From CAJXVY01 sp965660355 (GTDB lineage Bacteria > Actinomycetota > Actinomycetes > Actinomycetales > Microbacteriaceae), in the NCBI GenBank assembly GCA_965660355.1, contig CBFHZN010000037.1:1-8290 (forward strand): 8,290 nt of DNA, read 5' to 3'. This document shows, piece by piece, positions 1 to 4,643 of the stretch; position 1 is the first letter of the stretch, and the number at the start of each line of letters is the position of its first letter. The notes under the pieces are model-generated. The model made no database searches, was not told the DNA's origin, and saw only the letters and a list, made by a program, of their open reading frames with translations. The position numbers and the translations under genes were made by a program.

Positions 1-419
1 ATCGAAGAAATGTTCATAATGTGAGCTTCTGGTCGGTTTGTTAGCTCTGGCAAAAAAGCCTTTGTCAGATCAAATACTCCCCAGAAATTAACATCCATCA
101 CTTTTTCAGCCTGTTTTCGAGTCAGTTCTGAAATCTTCACAAACGGTTGAATAATGCCGCCGTTATTGACTAAACCATCCACCTGCCCAAAGGTGTCAAT
201 CACCTTTTGGGGTAGGGATTTGACTTGCTGTTTATTAGTGACATCAACAACAAATGTTTCGACATTTGTTGTTGCCATAATCTTTGTTTGCTCTAGATTC
301 TCTTCGTTCAGATCAACTGCCGCTACATTTGCTCCGCGTTGAACCATCTGCAGTGTTAGTTCCCGACCCATCCCTGAGCCTGCTCCAGTGACCACCACTA
401 CTTTGCCATCCATTTTCAT
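1..419 (-). CDS. Short-chain dehydrogenase/reductase, N-terminal part (3' end beyond the left edge)
   Basis: Classical SDR oxidoreductase; 139 codons are visible. The Rossmann nucleotide-binding motif TGAGSGMG lies at residues 11-18. An Asp at residue 36, at the end of the second strand (AAVDLNEE), favours NAD(H) over NADP(H) in this family. The NNAG motif appears as NNGG (residues 85-88), the catalytic-tetrad Asn is N111 in DVNFWG, and the strand carrying the catalytic Ser begins at NISS (136-139). The YxxxK part of the active site lies outside the window. The start at 419 is chosen because a perfect AGGAGG (minus strand, 427-432) sits 7 bases upstream; a second in-frame ATG at 413 is less well placed. 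The substrate cannot be predicted. The gene diverges from the PH-domain gene across 80 bases (420-499), in which I see no convincing -35/-10 pair. Its coding region contains two strong hairpins (186-211 and 245-274). Confidence 0.9.
   Translation of the reverse strand, partial: MKMDGKVVVVTGAGSGMGRELTLQMVQRGANVAAVDLNEENLEQTKIMATTNVETFVVDVTNKQQVKSLPQKVIDTFGQVDGLVNNGGIIQPFVKISELTRKQAEKVMDVNFWGVFDLTKAFLPELTNRPEAHIMNISS
186..211. repeat. Intragenic inverted repeat with a one-base bulge, inside the SDR gene
   Basis: On the plus strand, CCCAAAGGTG (186-195) pairs with CACCTTT plus GGG (201-207 and 209-211), with T208 bulged and a 5-base loop. The stem has ten base pairs. It lies in coding sequence and no T-run follows it on either strand, so it is not a terminator. 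Its role is unknown. Confidence 0.6.
245..274. repeat. Perfect 13-bp inverted repeat with 4-base loop inside the SDR gene
   Basis: CAACAACAAATGT (245-257) and ACATTTGTTGTTG (262-274) are exact reverse complements around the tetraloop TTCG (258-261). The loop reads CGAA on the mRNA-sense minus strand. The repeat sits in the SDR reading frame, where it encodes ordinary residues between the second helix and the following strand (about TNVETFVVDV). No U-tract follows, so it is not a canonical terminator. A perfect 13-bp stem with so short a loop is very unlikely by chance in 8 kb. Confidence 0.85.
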
Positions 420-499
420 TTGGTTTCCTCCTAATTTTTGACTCTAACACCACAAAATGTCCGCGCTGGATGATGGTCTGTTCGAGAAAGGGGGGAATC

Positions 500-874
500 A
501 TGATTGATTTCAATAATGCGAAGTACATGAAGCTTCGCGAGGTAGATGAAAAAGATGGCCAGAAACTGGTTGGGGGGTTATTGATACCAGATGAGGAAAT
601 CATTGGCAGTTTCAAAACAGTTAGAGACATGGTCATCTTCACCAGCAGGAGAATCATTGCTGTAAACATCCAGGGGTTCTCGGGGAAGAAAAAGGACTTT
701 ACCTCACTGCCTTACAGCAAAGTGCAAGCATTCTCATTTGAATCTGCCGGAACCTTCGACCTTGATGCTGAATTAGAACTCTGGTTCAGCGGCTTGGGAA
801 AAGTTCGTTTTGAATTCAATAGCCGTTTTGATGTTTCCAAGTTCAGCAAATCAATCGGCTCTTACATTCTCTAG
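500..874 (+). CDS. Bacterial PH-domain protein (bPH_1 / PF08000 type)
   Basis: A 124-residue protein that is essentially one pleckstrin-homology-like domain of the bacterial bPH_1 family. Recognisable elements are a strand with D-M-V-I-F-T-S-R-R-I-I at about residues 43-53, the ensuing G-K-K-K-D-F-T-S-L-P-Y-S-K-V (62-75), F-S-F-E-S-A-G-T-F-D-L-D-A-E-L-E-L-W (78-95), and a C-terminal helix (110-123). There is no signal peptide or membrane segment, so it is probably cytoplasmic. The family's molecular function is unknown. The start at 500 is preferred over an in-frame ATG at 470 because a G-rich ribosome binding site (490-495) lies 4 bases upstream and homologues begin with a similar MIDF-like N-terminus. 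It is followed after 45 bases by the DUF4282 gene, with which it is probably co-transcribed. Confidence 0.85.
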   Translation: MIDFNNAKYMKLREVDEKDGQKLVGGLLIPDEEIIGSFKTVRDMVIFTSRRIIAVNIQGFSGKKKDFTSLPYSKVQAFSFESAGTFDLDAELELWFSGLGKVRFEFNSRFDVSKFSKSIGSYIL

Positions 875-877
875 GTC

Positions 878-900
878 TCTCAAATCAAATCGGTTTGAGA
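878..900 (+). repeat. Intergenic hairpin between the PH-domain and DUF4282 genes
   Basis: TCTCAAATC (878-886) pairs with GGTTTGAGA (892-900), with one G-T wobble and a 5-base loop. The stem sits between the stop at 874 and the ribosome binding site at 911-915. An A-rich rather than U-rich stretch follows, so it is not an intrinsic terminator for plus-strand transcription. It may be an mRNA processing or stability element that sets different expression of the two genes; this is inference. Confidence 0.5.
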
Positions 901-919
901 TAAAACAAAAGGGGGAAAC

Positions 920-1198
920 ATGGGTTTCTTTAGATCCCTGGTTGACAACAGCTTCGAAAGCTTTGTCACCGTGAAAATAGCGAAGGTTGTCTACACAATC
1001 TTCCTTGTGGTGATTGGGCTATTTGCCTTTCTCACCCTTGCCTCAGCACTTGTAACCATCTCTGAAGGAGATGCGGGAACAGGTATTGCATTACTTCTAT
1101 TTGGACCATTGTTTTGGCTGGTTTTATTAGTCATCGTCAGACTCTGGCTTGAAAACTCGATAGCTTTGATAAAAGTTGCCGAGAACACTTCAAAGTAA
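920..1198 (+). CDS. DUF4282-family small membrane protein
   Basis: A 92-residue protein matching the DUF4282 pattern: an N-terminal amphipathic segment of the F-F-R-S-L-x-D-x-S-F-E-S-F-V-T-x-K-I-x-K-V type (residues 3-23), a first membrane helix at about 23-47, a short polar loop with E-G-D-A-G (49-53), a second helix at about 55-74, and the terminal R-x-W-L-E-x-x-I-x-L-I-K-V-A-E-N motif (73-89). The domain function is not known. The start is fixed by a GGGGG ribosome binding site (911-915) 4 bases upstream. The gene is the last of the plus-strand pair and stops 5 bases before a strong terminator hairpin. Confidence 0.85.
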   Translation: MGFFRSLVDNSFESFVTVKIAKVVYTIFLVVIGLFAFLTLASALVTISEGDAGTGIALLLFGPLFWLVLLVIVRLWLENSIALIKVAENTSK

Positions 1199-1203
1199 TC
1201 CAC

Positions 1204-1236
1204 ATAAAACCCAGGGCCCAGTGCCCTGGGTTTTAT
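1204..1236. terminator. Bidirectional intrinsic terminator shared by convergent transcripts
   Basis: A perfect 14-bp stem, ATAAAACCCAGGGC (1204-1217) with GCCCTGGGTTTTAT (1223-1236), and a 5-base loop. The A/T-rich stem ends supply a short U-tract in both directions. It ends the DUF4282 transcript (plus) and the minus-strand envelope operon, whose last stop codon (1233-1235) lies inside the stem. Confidence 0.9.
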
Positions 1237-2036
1237 CTTTGGATGATCTGCCAGTCGCCATCCGCTTCAATAACAACCAGTGACTTACCCCCAACACCGG
1301 GAACTGCGCCACTATAAACACCTATCTCATTGACCAACAGCTGTCCTCGAGCATCCAAAGGTATTTGCTGAACAACGAAGTTTGATTCACCCCTGTGGGT
1401 GATTTCAAAAACAGGTGGCGGGCCATCAAATAAATAAACTCCTGACCCTGTTCCACTCTCTGGTAATACCGGCTGGGTATAAAGAGGCTTCAGGCTTAAC
1501 TCCCAATCTCCATCCGCATCAATTGAAATTTGAGTTGTTTCAGCCCTAGCTCCAAGGCCATAACCGACTGTTCCTTCATAGTTTCCAATCTCGTTCACAA
1601 ACAACTCTGTTGTTTCGTTATTGGCATCCAGCCCTTCGATAACGAAATTACTTGAACCAGAGTGAGTGACCTCCATTGCTCCGTAAACAATTTCACTGGG
1701 GACATTGAAAACATCAGAACCAGTGCCTGATTCACTCAGTACTGAAAAATCTCCCAAATCTTCAAACTGTGGACCTGCTGGTTCGGGCTCAGGCTCAGGT
1801 TCCGGTTCTGGTTCTGGTTCTGGTTCGGAATCAGTCTCTTGCTGCTCACCACTGTCCTGCACCTGTTGCTGTGAGGATTCGGTTGTGGAATCTTGCTCTG
1901 GTTCTTCATCAAAAGCGCCAAAGATGCCTCCAACAATCGCATAAATCGCAAAGATTGCCAGAGGAATCCCGTAACGCTTTTTCTGATACCAGTGCCTGGT
2001 GTCTTCAGCTTTTTCCTCTTCGTATTCAACGGCCAT
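1233..2036 (-). CDS. Membrane-anchored protein with (EP)8 linker and two copies of an unnamed domain
   Basis: 267 residues. A charged cytoplasmic N-terminus (1-21) precedes one membrane helix (about 22-42: GIPLAIFAIYAIVGGIFGAF). A Gln/Glu/Ser-rich acidic linker (43-70) and an uninterrupted (EP)8 run (71-86) follow. Two tandem copies of a roughly 80-residue domain complete the protein (about 99-183 and 189-267). Both copies share L-x-E-S-G-T-G-S at the start, x-E-(V/I)-T-H-x-G-x-S-N-F-V-(I/V), L-(F/L)-V-N-E-I-G-x-Y-x-G-x-V, and end in D/E-A-D-G-D-W-(E/Q)-(L/I). The pattern suggests an extracellular beta-sandwich; I do not recognise a named family. A ribosome binding site AGGGAG (2042-2047) lies 5 bases upstream of the start. 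The gene lies 48 bases downstream of the nuclease lipoprotein gene in the same orientation and ends in the shared terminator. It is most likely an N-in/C-out surface protein. Confidence 0.85.
   Translation of the reverse strand: MAVEYEEEKAEDTRHWYQKKRYGIPLAIFAIYAIVGGIFGAFDEEPEQDSTTESSQQQVQDSGEQQETDSEPEPEPEPEPEPEPEPAGPQFEDLGDFSVLSESGTGSDVFNVPSEIVYGAMEVTHSGSSNFVIEGLDANNETTELFVNEIGNYEGTVGYGLGARAETTQISIDADGDWELSLKPLYTQPVLPESGTGSGVYLFDGPPPVFEITHRGESNFVVQQIPLDARGQLLVNEIGVYSGAVPGVGGKSLVVIEADGDWQIIQR
1613..1647. repeat. Intragenic 9-bp inverted repeat with 17-base loop
   Basis: TTTCGTTAT (1613-1621) and ATAACGAAA (1639-1647) are exact reverse complements. An overlapping 7-bp hairpin, AAACAAC/GTTGTTT (1599-1615, loop TCT), competes with it for bases 1613-1615. 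Both lie in the first tandem domain of the repeat protein. Confidence 0.45.
1779..1826 (-). repeat. 48-bp hexamer repeat encoding (Glu-Pro)8
   Basis: On the plus strand this is eight tandem hexamers of the form GGYTCN, encoding eight Glu-Pro pairs on the minus strand. Such Glu-Pro runs form stiff extended spacers that hold a domain away from the membrane or cell wall. The near-identical units make copy number prone to slippage in steps of one EP pair without loss of frame. Confidence 0.9.
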
Positions 2037-2060
2037 TTTTACTCCCTAGAGTCTTTTGGT

Positions 2061-2074
2061 CATCTTCCAAGATG
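2061..2074. repeat. Small intergenic inverted repeat upstream of the repeat-domain gene
   Basis: CATCTT and AAGATG (2061-2066 and 2069-2074) form a 6-bp stem around CC, or 5 bp around TCCA, in the 48-base gap between the nuclease and repeat-protein genes. No T-run follows on the minus strand, so it is unlikely to end transcription. Confidence 0.3.
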
Positions 2075-2084
2075 GAGCTGACAT

Positions 2085-3218
2085 TTATTCGCAAACGGTT
2101 CCGTCGCTATCGCCATCTCGATACCAGTCATATTCGGGGTCAACTCCCTCAACATAGGGTCCATAACCTTCAGACTTCGCATCCCCACAGGAGCTAAACC
2201 TTGGATCCAAATCACCACTGCCCCCTGTTGAAGGTGCAGGTTCTGGTTCAGGCTCTGGTTCTGGGGGATTGCCCTCAACAATCTCTGCCTCTGTGACTGT
2301 TGATGAGAAATTCATCTCCGAAACCAAACAGTCTCCTCCGTAGTTTCTTAGTGCGTTTATCTCATCACGGTCTGCCGTTAAGTCCCAACGAATCTTCACC
2401 AGTGTCCAGGTGTAGACATATTCACAGTGATAGCTCTGTCTTGGGGGCATCCACTCTGCAGGGTCCCTGGCTCCTTTGGATCTGTTAGATCCTCGGGAGA
2501 CAGCAATCAAGCTATGTGGGCTACCAAGATCATTAGCGAAGCGTTCTCTTGTGGCACTGTTCCACCTATTAGCCCCACTGTCCCAAGCCTCTTTCAGTGG
2601 AACTAGGTGATCAACATCAAAATTACTTGGATTGGTCGTTGTCTCTCCATCAAAGGCACTAAACCAGCTTCCCGAGATGTCACAGTCACCTGTGACATTC
2701 ACTGACCCAACACTCTCGGCAATCAAGGTTTCCTCTCTTGCATGGCAACCATTTCCGTTGTCATCTTCCCAGTGTTTGAATAAGTCTCGGTCATAACCGC
2801 TTGTCACCTCAGGGGAGACTGTCAATAGGTCAATATAAGAATTCACCGTTTCTCCCGATGGAGGGGTGGTGTCAACAGTGTCTGCATTGCCATCGGATGA
2901 TGATTCATTTTCAGATGGAGATTGATCTTGGTTATCTTCAGGGTTATCTGAATCAGAGTTTTCATCCGGCAGTTGATTCGATTCAGTTGAAGAATCAACG
3001 GATGGGACATCTAAGGTAATTGATGGCTCTCCAGATTCATCCAAAGATTCAACATCTGGTGGATCTAGAGAGATGCCATCATCGTCTTGTTGTGAGGGTT
3101 GACTCTCTGTTGATTGCGGAGCACTTTGTTGTTCGGTAGCTGGCTCGTTAGAGTTTTCCTCGCTCACCGCGCACGAGGTGGTGAGTAGCACAATTGCTAA
3201 TAACGCAAGCTTTTTCAT
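2085..3218 (-). CDS. Surface lipoprotein nuclease: DUF1524-type HNH domain plus C-terminal Excalibur motif
   Basis: 377 residues. A lipoprotein signal peptide with lipobox L-T-T-S-C puts lipidated Cys at residue 16. A very acidic, Ser/Gln/Asp/Glu-rich low-complexity linker (17-122) follows. The catalytic region (about 125-297) belongs to the actinobacterial secreted DUF1524/HNH type: D-V-D-H-L-V-P-L-x-E-A-W-x-S-G-A (201-216, catalytic His probably H204), R-F-A-N-D-L (226-231), and S-N-R-S-K-G-x-R-D-P-A-E-W-M-P-P (244-259). Cysteines 158, 179, 265 and 297 could form two disulfides, fitting an exported enzyme. A Pro-Glu linker (318-329) leads to a C-terminal Excalibur domain (about 338-377) with F-S-S-C-x-x-A-K, P-E-Y-D-W-Y-R-D and the D-G-D-S-D-G-T-V-C-E calcium-loop-like end. 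It probably degrades extracellular DNA at the outer membrane face. Ribosome binding site AGGGGGA lies just upstream of the start. Upstream neighbour: the SPFH gene, 51 bases away. Confidence 0.92.
   Translation of the reverse strand: MKKLALLAIVLLTTSCAVSEENSNEPATEQQSAPQSTESQPSQQDDDGISLDPPDVESLDESGEPSITLDVPSVDSSTESNQLPDENSDSDNPEDNQDQSPSENESSSDGNADTVDTTPPSGETVNSYIDLLTVSPEVTSGYDRDLFKHWEDDNGNGCHAREETLIAESVGSVNVTGDCDISGSWFSAFDGETTTNPSNFDVDHLVPLKEAWDSGANRWNSATRERFANDLGSPHSLIAVSRGSNRSKGARDPAEWMPPRQSYHCEYVYTWTLVKIRWDLTADRDEINALRNYGGDCLVSEMNFSSTVTEAEIVEGNPPEPEPEPEPAPSTGGSGDLDPRFSSCGDAKSEGYGPYVEGVDPEYDWYRDGDSDGTVCE
2238..2261 (-). repeat. Short (Glu-Pro)4 hexamer repeat in the nuclease gene
   Basis: Four GGYTCN-type hexamers on the plus strand (2239-2262) encode EPEPEPEP between the nuclease and Excalibur domains. 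It is the same repeat unit, on the same strand and in the same coding phase, as the (EP)8 run of the next gene, about 410 bases away. Confidence 0.8.
2677..2698. repeat. Perfect 9-bp intragenic inverted repeat, tetraloop
   Basis: ATGTCACAG (2677-2685) pairs exactly with CTGTGACAT (2690-2698) around TCAC, and a flanking G-T pair is possible. It lies in the nuclease coding region near the codon for C179. No terminator-like tail follows. Confidence 0.6.
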
Positions 3219-3269
3219 TCTCCCCCTGAAACGTTTCTAGCCTGACAGACTCAGTCTTTGAATTTCAAG

Positions 3270-4139
3270 CTAGGGCTTTTTGAATGCCTTTGAAAGGTTT
3301 TCCATAGCCCCAGAGAGCTCGCTTGGAATCACCCAAATCTTGGATGCTTGACCATTGGCAATCTCGGGTAGTTGTTGCAAATACTGATAGGCGAGAACCT
3401 TATCGTCAGCATCTGAATCGTGAACCGCCTTGAACACGGTCTCGATTGCCTTTGCTTCACCCTCTGCTCGCAAAACCTCTGCTTGGGCTTCACCCTCGGC
3501 TTCCAAAATGGATGCCTCTCTGACTCCCTGGGCTTTTAGAATCTGCGATTGCTTACTTCCCTCTGCGTCTAAAATCGCGGCTCTCTTCTCACGCTCCGCT
3601 TTCATTTGAAGCTCCATCGCCACCTGCACATTTTGGGGAGGGTCAATCGCTTTCAGCTCAACACGGTTTACCCTCACGCCCCATTTGCCAGTCGCTTCAT
3701 CCAACACCGCTCTTAGAGCATTATTGATTGTGTCGCGAGAGGTAAGTGCCTTTTCTAGATCAATCCCACCAACCACGTTTCTCAAAGTGGTGGTGGTGAG
3801 TTGCTCTATACCCATGATGAAATCTTCAATTTCATAAATGGCTGATTTGGCGTCTGTGACCTGGTAATAAACAACGGTGTCTATTTCGACCACCAAGTTA
3901 TCCTCGGTAATCACCGGTTGTGGGGGGAATGAAACAACGCGTTCTCTCAGATCAACACTTGGTCGTGCCCTGTCAATGAAGGGGATTATAAGATTCAGTC
4001 CCGCCTGCAACGTCCTTTGATATCGCCCCAGTCTTTCAACCACCACCGCATTGGCCTGCGGAACAATCCTGATTCCTCGAATCAGGAAGGCAGCCAAAAT
4101 GATGACTACTGCAACTGGAACTAAAAACCCAAAATCCAT
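3270..4139 (-). CDS. SPFH/band-7 membrane protein (stomatin-like, QmcA type)
   Basis: 289 residues, normal for the stomatin/QmcA-type paraslipin group. An N-terminal membrane helix (about 4-20) precedes R-I-V-P-Q-x-x-A-x-V-V-E-R-L-G-R-Y (24-40), the classical SPFH entry motif. The band-7 core (about 30-180) contains G-L-N-L-I-I-P-F-I-D (47-56), D-L-R-E-R-V (63-68), D-T-V-V-Y-Y-Q-V-T-D (87-96), and the conserved V-K/E-L-K-A-I-D-P-P (160-168). An Ala/Glu-rich coiled coil with repeated A-E-G-E-A units (about 175-232) drives oligomerisation. In this family such proteins scaffold membrane microdomains and affect membrane-protein quality control or fluidity. The ribosome binding site AGGAG (4145-4149) is 5 bases upstream and overlaps the stop codon (TAG, 4148-4150) of the NfeD-like gene, indicating translational coupling with its usual partner. 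Confidence 0.95.
   Translation of the reverse strand: MDFGFLVPVAVVIILAAFLIRGIRIVPQANAVVVERLGRYQRTLQAGLNLIIPFIDRARPSVDLRERVVSFPPQPVITEDNLVVEIDTVVYYQVTDAKSAIYEIEDFIMGIEQLTTTTLRNVVGGIDLEKALTSRDTINNALRAVLDEATGKWGVRVNRVELKAIDPPQNVQVAMELQMKAEREKRAAILDAEGSKQSQILKAQGVREASILEAEGEAQAEVLRAEGEAKAIETVFKAVHDSDADDKVLAYQYLQQLPEIANGQASKIWVIPSELSGAMENLSKAFKKP
4067..4087. repeat. Perfect 9-bp intragenic inverted repeat, 3-base loop
   Basis: TCCTGATTC (4067-4075) pairs exactly with GAATCAGGA (4079-4087) around CTC. It falls in the part of the SPFH gene encoding FLIRGIRIV, just after the membrane helix. The two Ile-Arg codon pairs contribute to the symmetry, so protein constraint may explain part of it. Confidence 0.6.
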
Positions 4140-4147
4140 GATTTCTC

Positions 4148-4561
4148 CTATTCGACGATGGCTGTCGCGCCATCAATCTTCACTACTTTGACCGTTCTGC
4201 CCTCAGCTATTGGCGCTCCATTTGATTTAGCACTCCAAACCTCACCTGAAAGCTTCACCTGACCTTTGAATTTATTGACATCGGTTATTGCAATGGCTTC
4301 AACACCGATAAGAGCATCAATGCCAGTGGCCATCTCCGGTGTTGATTTCTTTAGATGCTTTAGCGCTATTGGCCTCAATAGCGCTAAAGACAATAAAGCC
4401 GTGAGCCCAAAGGCAAGTCCCTGCCAGATGAAATCAAGCCCAATTGCACTAACCCCGGCTGCAGCCAATGCACTAATTGCCAAAGAAGCAAATAATAAAT
4501 CAGCTGTGAAAAGCTCTACTAGCAAAAGCCCACCCGCTGCAATAAACCACACCGCACTCAT
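4148..4561 (-). CDS. NfeD-like membrane protein, partner of the SPFH protein
   Basis: 137 residues, the short NfeD form (like E. coli YbbJ) that lacks the ClpP-like protease domain of long NfeD. Membrane helices lie at about 3-18, 23-41 and 45-65. A C-terminal OB-fold (about 75-137) has the typical G-x-x-x-L-I-G-V-E-A (80-89), G-Q-V-K-L-S-G-E-V-W-S-A (100-111) and I-A-E-G-R-T-V-K-V-V-K-I-D-G-A-T-A-I-V-E end. Members of this family bind the SPFH partner through the OB domain. The gene is first in its operon and lies 8 bases before the SPFH gene. No ribosome binding site is seen before the ATG; instead a TAGACT hexamer ends 6 bases upstream, suggesting a leaderless mRNA. A striking 13-bp inverted repeat lies in the segment between helix 3 and the OB-fold. 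Confidence 0.93.
   Translation of the reverse strand: MSAVWFIAAGGLLLVELFTADLLFASLAISALAAAGVSAIGLDFIWQGLAFGLTALLSLALLRPIALKHLKKSTPEMATGIDALIGVEAIAITDVNKFKGQVKLSGEVWSAKSNGAPIAEGRTVKVVKIDGATAIVE
4358..4389. repeat. Perfect 13-bp inverted repeat inside the NfeD-like gene
   Basis: CTTTAGCGCTATT (4358-4370) and AATAGCGCTAAAG (4377-4389) are exact reverse complements around the loop GGCCTC. Each arm contains the palindrome TAGCGCTA, so the element is also a pair of palindromic octamers with centres 18 bases apart. On the minus strand it encodes roughly S-L-A-L-L-R-P-I-A-L-K at the end of the last membrane helix. No T-run follows on either strand. It could be a protein-binding site, an mRNA structure, or a product of replication-slippage correction. 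Confidence 0.85.
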
Positions 4562-4567
4562 GTTTTG

Positions 4568-4573
4568 AGTCTA
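4568..4573 (-). promoter_or_regulatory. Putative -10 element for leaderless transcription of the NfeD/SPFH operon
   Basis: TAGACT on the minus strand, ending 6 bases before the ATG at 4561, so that +1 would fall on or next to the A of the start codon. No ribosome binding site exists between them. Actinobacterial leaderless promoters show a TANNNT box at this distance. I see no good -35 hexamer 16-18 bases upstream. The identical hexamer precedes the lipoprotein gene starting at 5663. Confidence 0.5.
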
Positions 4574-4643
4574 AGCTCCCAAAAGCCTCGAACCAGCCGA
4601 ACACCCGACGAAATCACTGAAAGTTTGTTGAGAGAATAGGCTC

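Noticed and set aside
438..443. TTGACT as a -35 box for the PH-domain gene
   Set aside because: The sequence 16-18 bases downstream is CG-rich, with no -10-like hexamer.
470..502. Earlier in-frame start for the PH-domain protein
   Set aside because: The 10 extra residues do not fit the domain start, and the G-rich ribosome binding site favours 500.
313..669. Minus-strand open frame of 118 codons overlapping the SDR and PH-domain genes
   Set aside because: It lies opposite the well-supported PH-domain gene and in another frame from the SDR gene; its composition is not protein-like and it has no ribosome binding site.
1784..1830. CRISPR-like or regulatory tandem repeat
   Set aside because: The 6-base period is in frame and encodes Glu-Pro; there are no spacers, so it is a protein linker.
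1769..2197. Plus-strand open frame of 142 codons
   Set aside because: It is antisense to the repeat protein and the nuclease, kept open by the GGYTCN hexamers (giving Val-Leu repeats) and linker codons; it has no family features.
3236..3275. Possible three-way-junction fold between the SPFH and nuclease genes (outer CTAGC/GCTAG, small inner stems)
   Set aside because: The arms are only 4-5 bp and no T-run follows; too weak for a riboswitch or terminator.
4266..4568. Plus-strand open frame of 100 codons
   Set aside because: It is antisense to the clear NfeD-like gene and has no ribosome binding site.
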